IMG/VR virus record: IMGVR_UViG_3300047356_000549
Span: 1-26,343 of that record
Source of the DNA: a virus
Direction: 5' to 3' (one strand)
DNA: 26,343 nucleotides
Shown in pieces: positions 5,746 to 12,611 of this stretch. The notes beneath the pieces were generated by a model. That model saw only the letters and a list, made by a program, of their open reading frames with translations, did not search any database and was not told the DNA's origin. How positions within the stretch are numbered: position 1 is the stretch's first letter; each line of letters begins with the position of its first letter. The position numbers and the translations under genes were made by a program.

Positions 5746-6561
5746 TTAAAATTTAAAGCTGATTCCTGCCATTGGAGACCAATCTTTTGAATCAGTGTCA
5801 TAGTCAACACCTGCTGATAGCTCTGTGCCATTCCATGCAACAACATACTCACCACCAATGTGCTGTAGTTTGTTAGTGTCATCACCGTTAACATATGCTG
5901 TAATTCCGTTTGATGCTAATGAACCTTCGTACGCCATTTTTGATGCGTCTGTGTCATATGTCATCATTCCGCCTGCTGTTAATCCAACTAAGTCTACGCC
6001 TGTTAGAGCTCCACCTAATACTGTGTTTTCAGTTGTGCGATTGTAGTCAGCACTTGCTGTTAACGAACCAACACCTGCATCTAATGTGTATGCACCTTGT
6101 AGGTTACTTACTTCAGATACATCAGTTGTCCAGTCTGTTAAACCTACGACTACACTTGCGCCACCCATTGTTACTTGTAATGACTCAGTCATTGTTGGTA
6201 CGTTTAGTGTTCCGTCTGCTGTTGTGTTTGCATTTGTTTCTGGTAATAGTCCATTGCTATCGCCAAATGCTAATGCTACTGCACCTGCTGTTGTTCCAAC
6301 AGTCCAAGTGTCTAATTTTAGTGAATCGCCGTCTGTTGCTTTGAAATCCAAATCAACTGTTGCAACATCACCTGCATCAATATCCAGTTCGACACCCATT
6401 GTGCCTGCTGTTTTATTTGCTGCTGTCTCTGCAAAATCAAGTGACACCGCACCTGAAATTATCGGAGTTGGCGCCAATACCGCTGTATCTTCTGCGGTTG
6501 CTAAAGTCGCTGATGAAAGCGCCAGAGTCGCCATTGCGACTGTGATTAAAGTCTTTTTCAT
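5746..6561 (-). CDS. Outer-membrane porin-like beta-barrel protein
   Basis: The 271-residue protein begins with a Sec signal peptide (MKKTLITVAMATLALSSATLATA, cleavage near residue 23). The mature chain consists almost entirely of alternating polar/apolar beta strands with Gly- and Asp-rich turns. It ends W-S-P-M-A-G-I-S-F-K-F: a C-terminal Phe with aromatic/hydrophobic residues at alternate positions, the BAM insertion signal of outer-membrane barrels. I infer a barrel of roughly 12-16 strands, smaller than typical trimeric porins (300-400 residues). No Cys occurs. AGAGGAAT precedes the ATG, and a strong terminator follows. It lies directly downstream of the phage tmRNA. Known phage outer-membrane proteins (Lom, PhoE-like porins of some prophages) alter surface properties; here nutrient entry or receptor masking is a guess. 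The class is well supported; the substrate is not. Confidence 0.85.
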   Translation of the reverse strand: MKKTLITVAMATLALSSATLATAEDTAVLAPTPIISGAVSLDFAETAANKTAGTMGVELDIDAGDVATVDLDFKATDGDSLKLDTWTVGTTAGAVALAFGDSNGLLPETNANTTADGTLNVPTMTESLQVTMGGASVVVGLTDWTTDVSEVSNLQGAYTLDAGVGSLTASADYNRTTENTVLGGALTGVDLVGLTAGGMMTYDTDASKMAYEGSLASNGITAYVNGDDTNKLQHIGGEYVVAWNGTELSAGVDYDTDSKDWSPMAGISFKF

Positions 6562-6655
6562 TTTATTCCTCTTTTATGTGAAGTGTAGTTCTCTCTTTGT
6601 CTACATTTAATAGTTATCTAATCAAATAGATAGTGTTTGTGTTTTTGGCACAATT

Positions 6656-6663
6656 TATTTATT
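6656..6663 (-). promoter_or_regulatory. Possible T4-late-like promoter AATAAATA upstream of the porin
   Basis: The minus strand reads GATAATAAATAAATTG between the tmRNA and the porin, about 95 bases before the porin ATG. The leader also holds a 6-bp hairpin (TATCTA/TAGATA, 6615-6632). The distance is long and the region is very AT-rich, so this is tentative; the porin could instead be read through from the tmRNA promoter. Confidence 0.3.
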
Positions 6664-6679
6664 ATCTAATACAATTAGT

Positions 6680-6953
6680 TAAAGCACAACTTTTCTGTTG
6701 CCAGGTAAGTTGCCAACCCCTACATACCTAATTTAGGCTGCTAATGCCATTTCTGGCGCTATATTTGCGTTTGCAATTATAAGTTTTCTTCGCGATAACC
6801 GTGCTTAGATCCGGGCAACTCCACTCTTCTACTAATCCGCCTGTCGATCCTAGTTCAGCCCCATCATAAAAACATTCAGCAAATGTGCTTATGGTGGAGC
6901 TGTCCGGTACTGCCCCGGAGTCCAGCTCGTCGTTTGAATTGCTTCAACGTTAC
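6680..6953 (-). ncRNA. ssrA: Circularly permuted (two-piece) alphaproteobacterial-type tmRNA
   Basis: tmRNA with SmpB rescues stalled ribosomes and adds a degradation tag. On the minus strand the acceptor half comes first, as in permuted genes. T-arm TCCGG-GGCAGTA-CCGGA (6919-6903) is followed by acceptor strand CAGCTCC (6902-6896), discriminator A (6895) and encoded CCA (6894-6892). A 29-base intervening segment (6891-6863) would be excised. The coding half then opens with GGGGCTG (6862-6856), which pairs with CAGCTCC over 7 bp with one G-U, and continues AACTAGGATCGAC. The tag frame GCA...TAA (6774-6733) encodes ANANIAPEMALAA. With the charged Ala the tag would end ALAA, as in known tags. 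The stop lies in a CCTAA/TTAGG hairpin. The outer ends (about 6953 and 6680) are estimated from the promoter and the last hairpin. Permuted tmRNAs are known in alphaproteobacteria and a few other lineages; a complete phage-borne copy is notable. SmpB is not in the window. Confidence 0.93.
6733..6774 (-). other. tmRNA tag reading frame
   Basis: Resume codon GCA at 6774-6772, then AAC GCA AAT ATA GCG CCA GAA ATG GCA TTA GCA GCC and TAA at 6735-6733. The encoded tag ANANIAPEMALAA has the A-L-A-A end recognised by ClpXP-type proteases in studied bacteria. Confidence 0.92.
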
Positions 6954-6958
6954 AGTAC

Positions 6959-6989
6959 TATTTATACAGTCACTTTACCTAAATGTCAA
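6959..6989 (-). promoter_or_regulatory. tmRNA promoter: consensus sigma-70 whose -10 is also a T4-late motif
   Basis: TTGACA (6989-6984), exactly 17 bases and TATAAA (6966-6961) are followed by TA, so the -10 reads TATAAATA, a perfect T4 late consensus. Transcription would start near 6953, giving an acceptor RNA of about 60 bases. An A-tract (TTTAAAAAAA) lies just upstream of the -35. The same piece of DNA could therefore serve host polymerase early and gp55-type polymerase late. Confidence 0.8.
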
Positions 6990-6998
6990 GAACTTTTT

Positions 6999-7178
6999 TT
7001 AAATTGTCCAACTTTTTAATTGTTCTTTAGTAGGTTTCATATCTGGAAGTTTTTCTACTTTCCCACCTTTGTCTAAGAACGCTTTCATTTTCTCATCAAG
7101 CTCTTTTTGTTTTTCTTGCGGAGTCTTTTCTATTTCGCCTGCTTTATAGGGTCTATTGATTCCTGAAAACTTTGGCAT
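6999..7178 (-). CDS. Small hydrophilic protein of 59 residues
   Basis: The frame from ATG 7178 to TAA 6999 encodes MPKFSGINRPYKAGEIEKTP and continues with charged helical sequence rich in Lys and Glu, ending KPTKEQLKSWTI. GAAAGGA lies about 10 bases before the ATG, and a near-consensus promoter stands at 7214-7244. No domain is recognised. Its stop is 10 bases before the -35 of the tmRNA promoter with no terminator between, so its transcript may read into the tmRNA gene. Confidence 0.75.
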   Translation of the reverse strand: MPKFSGINRPYKAGEIEKTPQEKQKELDEKMKAFLDKGGKVEKLPDMKPTKEQLKSWTI

Positions 7179-7213
7179 AAATTTGTAGTCCTTTCTATAT
7201 TAAAATATAAGAC

Positions 7214-7244
7214 TATTTATAGCGTATTAATGTAAGTTTGTCAA
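7214..7244 (-). promoter_or_regulatory. Sigma-70-like promoter with TATAAATA -10 before the 59-residue gene
   Basis: TTGACA (7244-7239), 17 bases and TATAAA (7221-7216) run on into TATAAATA (7221-7214). This is the same composite architecture as the tmRNA promoter. The TGA stop of the 7241-7567 gene lies inside the -35 hexamer. Confidence 0.75.
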
Positions 7245-7567
7245 CCTAAAATTAGATCCATAGCAAACTTTTTATCGCTTAGATCTTCAGATGCTTTATC
7301 TTTTTCTTCGCCATCTGGTCTAATAGGCTCTAACCAAGTGTCTGCTATATAAGCTCTAGGACTAGGACCAAACTGTATATTCAAATCCTCTGCTTCAATC
7401 CACCAATAATTATCTGTAATTGGAGCCATACAGTTCATGCCTCTAAATGTAAATAACGAACCTTTTTCGAATCTTCCTATAAGTTCTGCTACTTTTACAA
7501 TGCGTCCTATATTTTCTTGTCGAACACTCATTTTGATTACGGCTACATCGCCTTGTTTACACTTCAT
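7241..7567 (-). CDS. Small conserved hypothetical, MKCKQGDVAVI family
   Basis: The chosen start at 7567 gives 108 residues, MKCKQGDVAVIKMS and onward. This start has an AAGAG-like site, and the opening C-x-x-G-D-x-A-V-I recalls small phage and prophage proteins that begin the same way. An ATG at 7582 would add five basic residues but has no binding site. The middle (ITDNYWWIEAEDLNIQFG, then AYIADTWLEPIRP) is beta-rich, like a small SH3-type or KOW-like barrel. It overlaps the preceding gene by 11 bases. Function unknown. Confidence 0.75.
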   Translation of the reverse strand: MKCKQGDVAVIKMSVRQENIGRIVKVAELIGRFEKGSLFTFRGMNCMAPITDNYWWIEAEDLNIQFGPSPRAYIADTWLEPIRPDGEEKDKASEDLSDKKFAMDLILG

Positions 7568-7787
7568 TTTTCTCTTTTTCATATTTTAATATTAATGCTG
7601 ACAAATGATCTGATTTTTTTAACCATCCATGTTCGTTTACTACAAACACATCCCCTGGTTTATACAAGTAGTGATCCTTGTGTGTGCCATCTTGTGCAAT
7701 ACCCATTACTTCGCCTTCCCAGTCTCCTTTGACTTTAAAGCCTTTACCTCCTGGAATACTATCTATTGTATAATCTACCCACATCAT
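7557..7787 (-). CDS. Small hypothetical protein of 76 residues
   Basis: The ATG at 7787 follows AAGGAG by 8 bases (a second ATG is adjacent). The product MMWVDYTIDSIPGGKGFKVK, then GDWEGEVMGIAQDGTHKDHYLYKPGDVFVVNEHGWLKK, is beta-rich with a Lys/Glu-rich tail (YEKEKNEV). The layout suggests a small barrel of the same type as its downstream neighbour, and the two overlap by 11 bases, so they may act together. No known family is recognised. Confidence 0.75.
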   Translation of the reverse strand: MMWVDYTIDSIPGGKGFKVKGDWEGEVMGIAQDGTHKDHYLYKPGDVFVVNEHGWLKKSDHLSALILKYEKEKNEV

Positions 7788-7840
7788 AATGAAGTCTCCT
7801 TAATCTATTCTAAGTATTTACTAGATGCATAAGTAATATT

Positions 7841-8131
7841 ATGATATTTTGGATAGGATTTACAGTAATGGTTCTAAACGAAGGATTTGTTATCATGCGA
7901 CATGTGCATCCATGGTTTGCAAACAAACGCCAAGAACTTATCGACCGTTTAGGTGATAAATGGAAAAAGATACACGGATTCTTAGACTATACATGGATAG
8001 GTGGCGTCACGCTAGGAATAATATTAGACTTTGCTAATTGGAAACTTTATGCAACAGTTTTAGGTGGTTTCTGGGGATTTGTTGCTGTAACAGTATATTT
8101 GCCGTTACTAATCAAAAAATTAAAAAAATAA
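7841..8131 (+). CDS. Small membrane protein on the plus strand
   Basis: One of only two complete genes on the plus strand. The 96-residue protein has hydrophobic segments near residues 3-20 and 54-90, separated by a charged helix with HPWFANKRQELIDRLGDKWKKIHGFLDYTWIGG. The final LIKKLKK is positive-inside. The ATG at 7841 lacks a clear ribosome-binding site; an ATG at 7868 has AGGA at suitable distance and is an alternative that removes part of the first segment. It ends 12 bases inside the convergent 8120-8326 gene. I recall similar short proteins in marine myoviruses. Function unknown. Confidence 0.75.
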   Translation: MIFWIGFTVMVLNEGFVIMRHVHPWFANKRQELIDRLGDKWKKIHGFLDYTWIGGVTLGIILDFANWKLYATVLGGFWGFVAVTVYLPLLIKKLKK

Positions 8132-8326
8132 GGTTTTAGCATTTCCTGCTATGATCATAAAACATGTAACAATGTGTAGTATGATCCAAAAGGTGCGAAA
8201 AGCCAAAGCCTTCCTTACATCTGATTGTGTAATTGGAAGAAACTCTGGCTTATCGTTGTCGTCAATACCAACTGGCATACCAACAGTCCTAGCCCATAAT
8301 TTAAGCCAGCGCCGTTGTCCGCTCAT
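8120..8326 (-). CDS. Small C-terminally anchored membrane protein
   Basis: The 68-residue protein starts with basic MSGQRRWLKLWARTVGMPVG, has a PEFLPIT segment and ends with one transmembrane helix (about 43-62, FRTFWIILHIVTCFMIIAG). The RRWLKLWARTVG start and the ALAFRTFW...NIVTCF-like end are a pattern I recall from T4-like cyanophages. Its ATG shares one base with the stop of the upstream gene (TAATG), so translation is coupled. Convergent overlap of 12 bases with the plus-strand gene. Function unknown. Confidence 0.8.
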   Translation of the reverse strand: MSGQRRWLKLWARTVGMPVGIDDNDKPEFLPITQSDVRKALAFRTFWIILHIVTCFMIIAGNAKTLFF

Positions 8327-8502
8327 TACATTGCGTTCTTTTTGTCTTGAATTTCTGCTCTACGTGATTTTGTTAGTTTACCTAAGTCACCTAGTGCTTT
8401 TCTTGCTCTTGCAGCTGCAGCTTTTACGCTCTTATCTTCGAATGTCTCTGATTCTGCTAGATAATTGTTAAAAGCCTGTACTATTTCTTCATGTATTGTC
8501 AT
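8326..8502 (-). CDS. Small basic protein (58 residues), candidate DNA-binding or internal protein
   Basis: The frame from ATG 8502 to TAA 8326 encodes MTIHEEIVQAFNNYLAESET, then FEDKSVKAAAARARKALGDLGKLTKSRRAEIQ. The second half is Ala/Lys/Arg-rich, like histone-type nucleic-acid binders. I-H-E (3-5) and L-A-E (15-17) resemble the prohead-protease sites discussed for the head block. AAGGAG precedes the ATG, and a perfect consensus promoter stands upstream at 8525-8553. Function unknown; DNA binding is inferred from composition. Confidence 0.8.
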   Translation of the reverse strand: MTIHEEIVQAFNNYLAESETFEDKSVKAAAARARKALGDLGKLTKSRRAEIQDKKNAM

Positions 8503-8524
8503 GTTATTCTCCTTGTGAATTTAA

Positions 8525-8553
8525 ATTATAACAGGTTTGTTGTTATTTGTCAA
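8525..8553 (-). promoter_or_regulatory. Consensus sigma-70 promoter (TTGACA-17-TATAAT)
   Basis: TTGACA (8553-8548), exactly 17 bases and TATAAT (8530-8525) stand on the minus strand, 22 bases before the ATG at 8502. Both hexamers match the bacterial consensus perfectly. Upstream is TTAAAAAGG, an A-rich element like those at its sister promoters. Confidence 0.8.
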
Positions 8554-8558
8554 CCTTT

Positions 8559-8822
8559 TTAATCACCAACGTAGACATCATCGCTACCTGTTGAAGCTTC
8601 TCCACAATTTGAAGCCTTATCACCTGCATTGCATACAGCAATCCCGCCGATAAACACTGCGTTTGATCCGGCAATGATAGTTTGTGGAGTGTGAGGTGGT
8701 GGTCCGTGACCTGCAACTCCGTCACCGTCTACAATAACTTTTTCTTTGTTTGCAAACACTGTAGACTGACTTGGTTGTAAGTCTCCACCAGCGGCGTCAT
8801 TGTCTCTACTAATGCCTGGCAT
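8559..8822 (-). CDS. PAAR-domain tail spike tip protein
   Basis: PAAR proteins cap the trimeric spike of contractile tails and sharpen it for piercing the outer membrane. This 87-residue protein is essentially the domain alone: MPGISRDNDAAGGDLQPSQS, then VFANKEKVIVDGDGVAGHGPPPHTPQTIIAGSNAVFIGGIAVCNAGDKASNCG. The repeated short beta strands, Pro/Ala-rich turns, and His and Cys residues that may bind a metal at the tip are typical. The length matches other single-domain phage PAAR proteins. Its ATG shares a base with the glutaredoxin stop (TAATG), so a virion protein is translationally coupled to nucleotide-metabolism genes. The family call is firm. Confidence 0.9.
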   Translation of the reverse strand: MPGISRDNDAAGGDLQPSQSTVFANKEKVIVDGDGVAGHGPPPHTPQTIIAGSNAVFIGGIAVCNAGDKASNCGEASTGSDDVYVGD

Positions 8823-9070
8823 TAGCCGTGTCCTGTACCATTGTAATTTGTATCTTCTATGTAACTTACCATTTGTTCGTATCCGCCAACTTTGTTTCCG
8901 CCAACAATAATCTGCGGGAACGTTCTTGCTGTTGGGAATTCTTCGAATACTTGTTCTCTAGTAAAGTCTTTACCTAGTTCTTTGTATTCGTATTTCAGTT
9001 GTCTTGATTCGCATAATGCTTTTGCCTTCATACAACTTGGGCATGCAGGTTTTCCCCATATGGTTATCAT
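8822..9070 (-). CDS. Glutaredoxin
   Basis: This 82-residue thioredoxin-fold protein supplies reducing power to ribonucleotide reductase. The active site C-P-S-C lies at residues 10-13 (KPACPSCMKAK), the cis-Pro segment is RTFPQIIVGG, and GGYEQM binds glutathione in relatives. The CPSC variant differs from the CPYC of classic glutaredoxins. The length is the normal minimum for the family. Its ATG overlaps the nrdB stop (ATGA), so it is co-translated with NrdB; it probably reduces the C-terminal Cys pair of the phage NrdA. Cytoplasmic. Confidence 0.93.
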   Translation of the reverse strand: MITIWGKPACPSCMKAKALCESRQLKYEYKELGKDFTREQVFEEFPTARTFPQIIVGGNKVGGYEQMVSYIEDTNYNGTGHG

Positions 9071-10170
9071 AAACTAAATCCTTTCAATGAATCCTTGTCT
9101 ACGTCTTGTTTGATTCCGCCAATAATATATGACTCTACTTCTGTCTCTTGTGGAGCAACTTGTAGTCCTGATGAACTCAACCAATGCTGTGTCCAAGGAA
9201 GTGGGTTAGTGTTTACAGGCTGATCGAAAATTGCTTGCATACCTAGCGCCTTTAACCTACGGTTTGCAATATACTCAACATATTGATTTAAAAGTGCTGC
9301 ATTCAAACCAATCATTGAACCATCTTTAAATAAGTATTCTGCCCAATCTTTTTCTTCTGCTACACACTCACGCCATAAGTCGTATACATCTTCTTGACAC
9401 TCTTTTGCAATACTTGCCATTTCTGGATCGTCTTTGCCTTGTGACCAAATTTTCAATATGTGTGTGCTAAGTGCTAAGTGTTGTGCTTCGTCACGAGCAA
9501 TTAATGAAATAATCTTTGCAGAGCCTTCCATTAATTTAAGTTCGCCAAAACCAAATGTACATGCAAAACTTACATAAAAACGCAAGCCTTCTAGGATGTT
9601 AACAGTTTGCATTGCAAGATACAATTTCTTTTTAACATCTCGCATGTTTCCTTTTTTGCGATGTATAAAAGCATCTGCCGCTTCTGTAAATGCGTCATAG
9701 TGTTTTGTTACACTTGTTGCTCTAGCAATAATCTTTTCGTCATCGAGAATAGTATCAAACACTTCTGCAGGATCAGCATATACGTTTTTCATAATGTGTG
9801 TATAGCTACGTGAATGGATTGTTTCAAAGAAGTCCCAAGTAACAATACATCCTTCTAGTTCAGGCAATGAAACATGCGGCAAAAATGCTAGGCATGGACC
9901 ACGTCCTTGGACACTGTCAAGTAGTGTTTGGTATTTTAGATTAGCAGTAAAAATATGTTTCTGCTCTGGTCTAAAATTAGCAAAGTCAGCTCTATCTTTT
10001 TGTAGACTTACTTCTTCAGGTCTCCAAAAATATCCAAGCATTGTTTGGTTAAGTTTGTCAAACACAGGAAATTTGAATACATCATATCTCTGTGTGTTTT
10101 GATCTGCTCCGAAGAACATATTTTGTTTTGTGAAGTCTACTTTGTCTTTGTTAAAAACTGTCTTTGCCAT
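9067..10170 (-). CDS. nrdB: Class Ia ribonucleotide reductase, beta (radical-generating) subunit
   Basis: The R2 subunit houses the diiron-tyrosyl radical needed to reduce ribonucleotides. The 367 residues align by eye along the whole E. coli protein (376 residues). Metal ligands are Asp85 (LLDSVQGR), Glu116 and His119 (FETIHSRSY), Glu194 (LEGLRFYVSF), Glu228 and His231 (IARDEAQHLA). The radical Tyr is Tyr123 in the HSRSYTHI motif. The C-terminal tail ends GFSL, the flexible peptide that docks on NrdA. AAGGA precedes the ATG. It is transcribed from its own sigma-70-like promoter (10198-10226) and overlaps glutaredoxin by 4 bases. No key residue is missing and no intron is seen. Confidence 0.97.
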   Translation of the reverse strand: MAKTVFNKDKVDFTKQNMFFGADQNTQRYDVFKFPVFDKLNQTMLGYFWRPEEVSLQKDRADFANFRPEQKHIFTANLKYQTLLDSVQGRGPCLAFLPHVSLPELEGCIVTWDFFETIHSRSYTHIMKNVYADPAEVFDTILDDEKIIARATSVTKHYDAFTEAADAFIHRKKGNMRDVKKKLYLAMQTVNILEGLRFYVSFACTFGFGELKLMEGSAKIISLIARDEAQHLALSTHILKIWSQGKDDPEMASIAKECQEDVYDLWRECVAEEKDWAEYLFKDGSMIGLNAALLNQYVEYIANRRLKALGMQAIFDQPVNTNPLPWTQHWLSSSGLQVAPQETEVESYIIGGIKQDVDKDSLKGFSL

Positions 10171-10197
10171 GTGTCTTTTCCTTACTATGTCTACTAT

Positions 10198-10226
10198 ATA
10201 ATACTATAGTTATTTGTCTGTGTCAA
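10198..10226 (-). promoter_or_regulatory. Sigma-70-like promoter of the nrdB-grx-PAAR genes
   Basis: TTGACA (10226-10221), 17 bases and TATTAT (10203-10198) stand 28 bases before the ATG at 10170, starting 4 bases after the nrdA stop codon. The PAAR gene, though structural, could be transcribed from here together with nrdB and glutaredoxin. Confidence 0.75.
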
Positions 10227-10229
10227 CAA

Positions 10230-12578
10230 TTAAATTGCACAACTATCGCAATATTCTTCATACTCGTCGTCAGTACCGTTAAACTCAGTACGTTCTACGG
10301 GTGACTCTTTTACGTTGTCGTGCCAGCCTACGTTATGTGTAGGTTCATCAATTGCAGCTTCACTTGGATCAGTTTTATAATCATAAGTGTTTTGGTAGTA
10401 ACTAGTTTTCCATCCCATTTTATAAGTGGTCAATAAATCTTGAATCATTTGACTCATTGGCACTTCATTGTTTTCGTAATGAGTTGGATTGTAACTCCAG
10501 TTACCACTGATAGCTTGGTCGAAAAACTTCTGCATAACAGCCACAGTATTTATATATCCTGTGTTGTTTGGCATCTCCCATAACAAAGTGTAGTGGGTCT
10601 TTAGTGTTTGATACTGTGGAACAATCTGCTTAAGAGGCCCTTTTTTGCTTTTCTTAACGGACAAGTAACCTCTAGGAGGTTCGATTCCGTTGGTAGCGTT
10701 CGACACAACGGAACTGCTCTCTGAAGGCATTTGTGCGGACAATGTGCTGTGCCGTAGTCCGTGTTTCCTAATCTGTACTCGTAAAGCCTCCCAATCATAG
10801 TTTAGCTTGTTCTCCACAATAGTATCAACATCTGTTTTATATGTATCAATAGGTAAGATGCCGTCTGAGTATTTAGTACGGTCAAAGTACTCACATGCTC
10901 CACGCTCTTGTGCTAGTGTGTTAGATGCTTTTAACAAATAGTATTGAAATGCTTCACTAAGATCATGTACTAGTTTCCATGCTTTAGGATCTGCATAGTT
11001 TACTTTGTTTTTTGCTAGATAGTGTGCAAGTCCAATGTACCCTACACCCAGTGAACGTCTTGCCTTTGTTGATTTTTCTGCCGCTTTGATTGGATATTTC
11101 TGATAATCAATAATTTCTTCCAATGCTCTTACAGCTAATTCACACAATTCATCTAAGTCGTCTACCGATTTAATTGTTCCTACATTGATAGCACTAAGAA
11201 TACACAATGCAATCTCACCTTCGTCATCATCAATATGATTAAGCGGCTTAGTTGGTAGTGTAATTTCTTGACACAAGTTACTCATATACACTGTGTCTTT
11301 AAAAGAACTGTGTGTATTACAATGATCAACGTTCATAATATAGATACGTCCTGTTTCAGCACGTTCTTTAATTAATGCTGAAAATAGTTCCATTGCTGGT
11401 ACCACTTTCTTTTTAATACTATAAGCACGTTCGTACTTTTCGTAAAGCTCTTGGAATACTTCTGGATCACCAAAGTATGCATCATATAAACCTGGCACAT
11501 CGTGTGGCGAGAAAAGAGTTATGTCTCCTCCGGATAACAATCTTTCATACATTGTTTTGTTAAGTTGGATCGAATAATCTAGTTTACGTACACGATTGTC
11601 TTCTGTGCCTTTGTTGTTTTTAAGCACAAGGATGTCTTCAATCTCTTGATGCCAAAACGGGAAGTGTGTTGTAGCTGATCCGCCACGTACACCATTTTGT
11701 GTACAACAACGTACTGTGCTTTCAAATTTCTTTAGGAACGGGACAATACCTGTGTGTGCTACTTCACCGCCTCTAATCTTAGAGTTTACTCCGCGGATTC
11801 TTCCTGCGTTGATTCCAATGCCTGCCCTTTGCGCCGTATAACGTCCAATAGACATATCGCTGGCAAAGATGCTATCAAGGGTATCGTCAGAGTCAACAAG
11901 AACGCAACTTGCAAACTGCCTGACAGGGGTCCTGACTCCAGCCATGACTGGCGTTGGGATATTGATTTTAAATAATGAGGTCGCATCGTAGTATCTCCTT
12001 ACATAATACATTCTATCTTCTTTAGGATAATTTGCAAATAGCGTTGCCGCAATCATCATGTACATGAACTGAGGAGTTTCAAATATTTCGTCTGATGAAC
12101 GATCCTGAACTAGATATTTGTCAACTACTTGACGTAGTCCTGCATAGGTAAAGTTTTCGTCACGCTTATGTTTAATATATGAGTTAAGTGTTGCTAGTTC
12201 TTCTTTAGTATACATTTGTAATATACTAGGATCATATACACCACGCTCGATATTTTTTTCTATCATATCTAAAAAACTAATTGCATTAAACTCGCCGAAC
12301 ACTTGCTTGTTTAAAGTATATGCTAATAATCTTGCAGCCGCATATTGGTAATTAGGAGCATCTAAATTAATTAAATCGTTTGCACTACGGATAAGAACTT
12401 CTTGAATTTCTTGTGTACTCATACCATCATAAAACTGTATATTGGCATTCATTTCGATTTGACTTGCACTAACTCCTGCTAATCCTTCACAGGCATGCAT
12501 CACTACTTTATGTATTTTATCGATGTTTAAGTGTTCTTTTGAACCATCACGTTTGATGATCATTGTTCCGTTTGACAT
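10230..12578 (-). CDS. nrdA: Class Ia ribonucleotide reductase, alpha (catalytic) subunit
   Basis: NrdA converts ribonucleoside diphosphates to deoxy forms for phage DNA synthesis. The 782 residues cover an N-terminal ATP-cone (about 5-95, IIKRDGSKEHLNIDKI) and the barrel with its catalytic residues: Cys225 (QFASCVLVDS), Asn434, Cys436 and Glu438 (MSNLCQEITLPTKP), Cys459 (GEIALCILSAINVG) and the radical-path Tyr pair in KTSYYQNTYD. The mobile redox pair is Cys777 and Cys780 (EEYCDSCAI). Length and residue spacing are close to E. coli NrdA (about 760). AGAGGAA lies 8 bases before the ATG, and an AATAAATA late-like site overlaps the upstream gene's stop. No split, intron or intein is visible, although nrd genes of T4-like phages often carry them. 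Confidence 0.97.
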   Translation of the reverse strand: MSNGTMIIKRDGSKEHLNIDKIHKVVMHACEGLAGVSASQIEMNANIQFYDGMSTQEIQEVLIRSANDLINLDAPNYQYAAARLLAYTLNKQVFGEFNAISFLDMIEKNIERGVYDPSILQMYTKEELATLNSYIKHKRDENFTYAGLRQVVDKYLVQDRSSDEIFETPQFMYMMIAATLFANYPKEDRMYYVRRYYDATSLFKINIPTPVMAGVRTPVRQFASCVLVDSDDTLDSIFASDMSIGRYTAQRAGIGINAGRIRGVNSKIRGGEVAHTGIVPFLKKFESTVRCCTQNGVRGGSATTHFPFWHQEIEDILVLKNNKGTEDNRVRKLDYSIQLNKTMYERLLSGGDITLFSPHDVPGLYDAYFGDPEVFQELYEKYERAYSIKKKVVPAMELFSALIKERAETGRIYIMNVDHCNTHSSFKDTVYMSNLCQEITLPTKPLNHIDDDEGEIALCILSAINVGTIKSVDDLDELCELAVRALEEIIDYQKYPIKAAEKSTKARRSLGVGYIGLAHYLAKNKVNYADPKAWKLVHDLSEAFQYYLLKASNTLAQERGACEYFDRTKYSDGILPIDTYKTDVDTIVENKLNYDWEALRVQIRKHGLRHSTLSAQMPSESSSVVSNATNGIEPPRGYLSVKKSKKGPLKQIVPQYQTLKTHYTLLWEMPNNTGYINTVAVMQKFFDQAISGNWSYNPTHYENNEVPMSQMIQDLLTTYKMGWKTSYYQNTYDYKTDPSEAAIDEPTHNVGWHDNVKESPVERTEFNGTDDEYEEYCDSCAI

Positions 12579-12611
12579 ATTTTCATTCCTCTTCGTTCTC
12601 TATTAGTTTCA

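Noticed and set aside
5910-6610. Long plus-strand open frames opposite the porin gene
   Set aside because: They are antisense shadows of a Thr/Ala/Gly-rich gene; their products are low-complexity Leu/Ser-rich with no ribosome-binding site.
6892-6953. A tRNA gene suggested by the CCA-ended acceptor and T-arm
   Set aside because: No anticodon arm is present, and the missing 5' acceptor strand lies downstream with a tmRNA tag frame, so this is the acceptor half of a permuted tmRNA.
6680-6953. tmRNA as a prophage attachment site remnant
   Set aside because: The gene is complete, with a promoter and tag frame, and no integrase or duplicated end segment is visible in the window.
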